A stretch of 6,299 bases of DNA, taken from Wenzhouxiangella sp. (GTDB taxonomy: Bacteria > Pseudomonadota > Gammaproteobacteria > Xanthomonadales > Wenzhouxiangellaceae). The position numbers and the translations under genes were made by a program. The DNA is taken from contig SKKV01000160.1 of the NCBI GenBank assembly GCA_007123575.1, positions 1 through 6,299 on the forward strand, read 5' to 3'. Below, piece by piece: positions 5,354 through 6,299 of this stretch (position 1 is its first letter; each line of letters begins with the position of its first letter). Below the pieces are notes generated by a model that saw only the letters and a list, made by a program, of their open reading frames with translations, did not search any database and was not told the DNA's origin.

Positions 5354-6299
5354 ATGAATTGCAAGCTGATCTCCCGAATTCTTGCCGCCGTGCTGTTGTT
5401 GGCGCTGGTCCAGACCGCGCACGCCACGGGCGGCCGTTTGCTGGCTACCGGCGGCGTGACCCAGTTCGAGGGCGCGGGCGGTGGCGGGCTGACGCCCTGG
5501 GCCCTGATTACCGGCTACGGCACCGCCGACGAGATCGGCGGCTCGGCACATTACACCTGGCTGCACACGGATGATTACACCTTGCATTCCATCGGCGCCA
5601 AGGTGGGCTTCTTTGACCGACTGGAACTGTCACTGGCACGCCAACGCCTGCAGGTGGACCAGAACGTGATCGCCGCCACCGGCGGCGCGCTGGTCGGGGC
5701 GCTGGAGCCGTTGTTGGGTGATCCGGGCCCGCTCAGCCCATCGGGTACCAATATCGATGTCGATATCATCGGCGCCAAGGTGCGACTGTTTGGAGATGCC
5801 GTTTATGCCCAGGATTCGTGGCTGCCGCAGGTTTCGCTGGGTGCGCAATACAAACGCAATCGCGACTTCGGCAGCGGCGTGGCCGTTCCGTACCTGGGCG
5901 ATGTCGGCGTGCCGGCGCTGCTGGGCGCCAAGGACAGCAGCGGCATCGACTACTACTTAAGCGCCACCAAGGTTTTCCTGGGCGTACCGTTCGGCTACAA
6001 CCTGATCGTCAACGGGACGATGCGTGCCACCAAGGCGAACGCCTTCGGCCTGCTTGGATTTGGTCGCGAAGTGGTCAATCCGCTCGACGGCGAATTGCTC
6101 GACCGCTCTAACAGCTATCGTCTGGAATTTGAAGGCTCGGTCGGTTTGTTTGTCCACCCCAACGTAGTCATCGGCGCTGAATATCGCACCCAGTCCAATC
6201 GTCTGGCCGACCAGCCGGTGCTGGGTCTGCTGGGGGCCCCGGACCTGGCCAAGGAAGACGATGTCTACGATCTGTTCCTGGCCTGGATACCGAACAAGA
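5354..6299 (+). CDS. DUF3034 family exported protein (3' end outside the window)
   Basis: An open frame of 315 codons runs from ATG 5354 to the window end without a stop. A ribosome binding site, TGGAAA, lies about 8 nt ahead. Residues 1-24 form a signal peptide (Lys-Leu start, hydrophobic 9-19, cleavage AHA/TGG). The mature N terminus has the conserved GGRLLATGGVTQFEGAGGGG segment (residues 26-45), then PWALITGYGT, typical of DUF3034. The rest alternates short amphipathic beta strands ending in aromatics (SWLPQVSLGAQYKRN, VFLGVPFGYNLIVNGTMRAT, VVIGAEYRT). This suggests an outer-membrane beta-barrel, though family function is not established. The visible end DLFLAWIPNK resembles the family's near-terminal part, so perhaps 30-40 residues are missing. 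It diverges from the ECF sigma gene over 100 bp and could be in its regulon. Confidence 0.85.
   Translation, partial: MNCKLISRILAAVLLLALVQTAHATGGRLLATGGVTQFEGAGGGGLTPWALITGYGTADEIGGSAHYTWLHTDDYTLHSIGAKVGFFDRLELSLARQRLQVDQNVIAATGGALVGALEPLLGDPGPLSPSGTNIDVDIIGAKVRLFGDAVYAQDSWLPQVSLGAQYKRNRDFGSGVAVPYLGDVGVPALLGAKDSSGIDYYLSATKVFLGVPFGYNLIVNGTMRATKANAFGLLGFGREVVNPLDGELLDRSNSYRLEFEGSVGLFVHPNVVIGAEYRTQSNRLADQPVLGLLGAPDLAKEDDVYDLFLAWIPNK

Overview
The window looks like chromosomal DNA from a GC-rich gammaproteobacterium. The evidence is a class II PyrC fragment close to the enterobacterial form, an ECF sigma factor paired with a ChrR-type cupin, Lol-type lipoprotein signals, a DUF3034 envelope protein, and uniformly high GC with little intergenic space. 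I cannot name the genus. No tRNA, rRNA, CRISPR array, IS element or integrase is visible.

Layout: (1) 3-407 (+) is the 3' third of pyrC, dihydroorotase. (2) Converging on it with a 7-nt gap is a minus-strand pair: a small orphan lipoprotein (1705-1340), then a YegS/DagK-type lipid kinase (1314-415). (3) A 140-bp divergent region (1706-1845) with two inverted repeats separates this pair from a plus-strand pair joined by an ATGA overlap. The first gene encodes an outer-membrane-type lipoprotein with a long Pro/Glu linker and an amicyanin-like type 1 copper domain (1846-2817). The second encodes a periplasmic beta-propeller plus Y_Y_Y-like receptor that ends four residues after its single membrane helix (2814-4220). 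(4) Converging on that pair with a 5-nt gap is a second coupled pair on the minus strand: an ECF sigma factor (5253-4672) and a small ChrR-like cupin (4675-4226). (5) Divergent from the sigma gene, across 100 bp, starts a DUF3034 family exported protein (5354 onward), cut by the window end.

How the genes may work together: pyrC is housekeeping, and the lipid kinase and its lipoprotein are probably an independent envelope-lipid unit. The other five genes look like a compact envelope module: a secreted copper or redox protein, a periplasmic receptor with no output domain of its own, an ECF sigma factor with a metal-binding cupin, and a probable outer-membrane protein. That they form one signalling system is inference from gene order, coupling and cell location. 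The two most unusual points are the receptor without an output domain and the cupin without the usual zinc anti-sigma domain.
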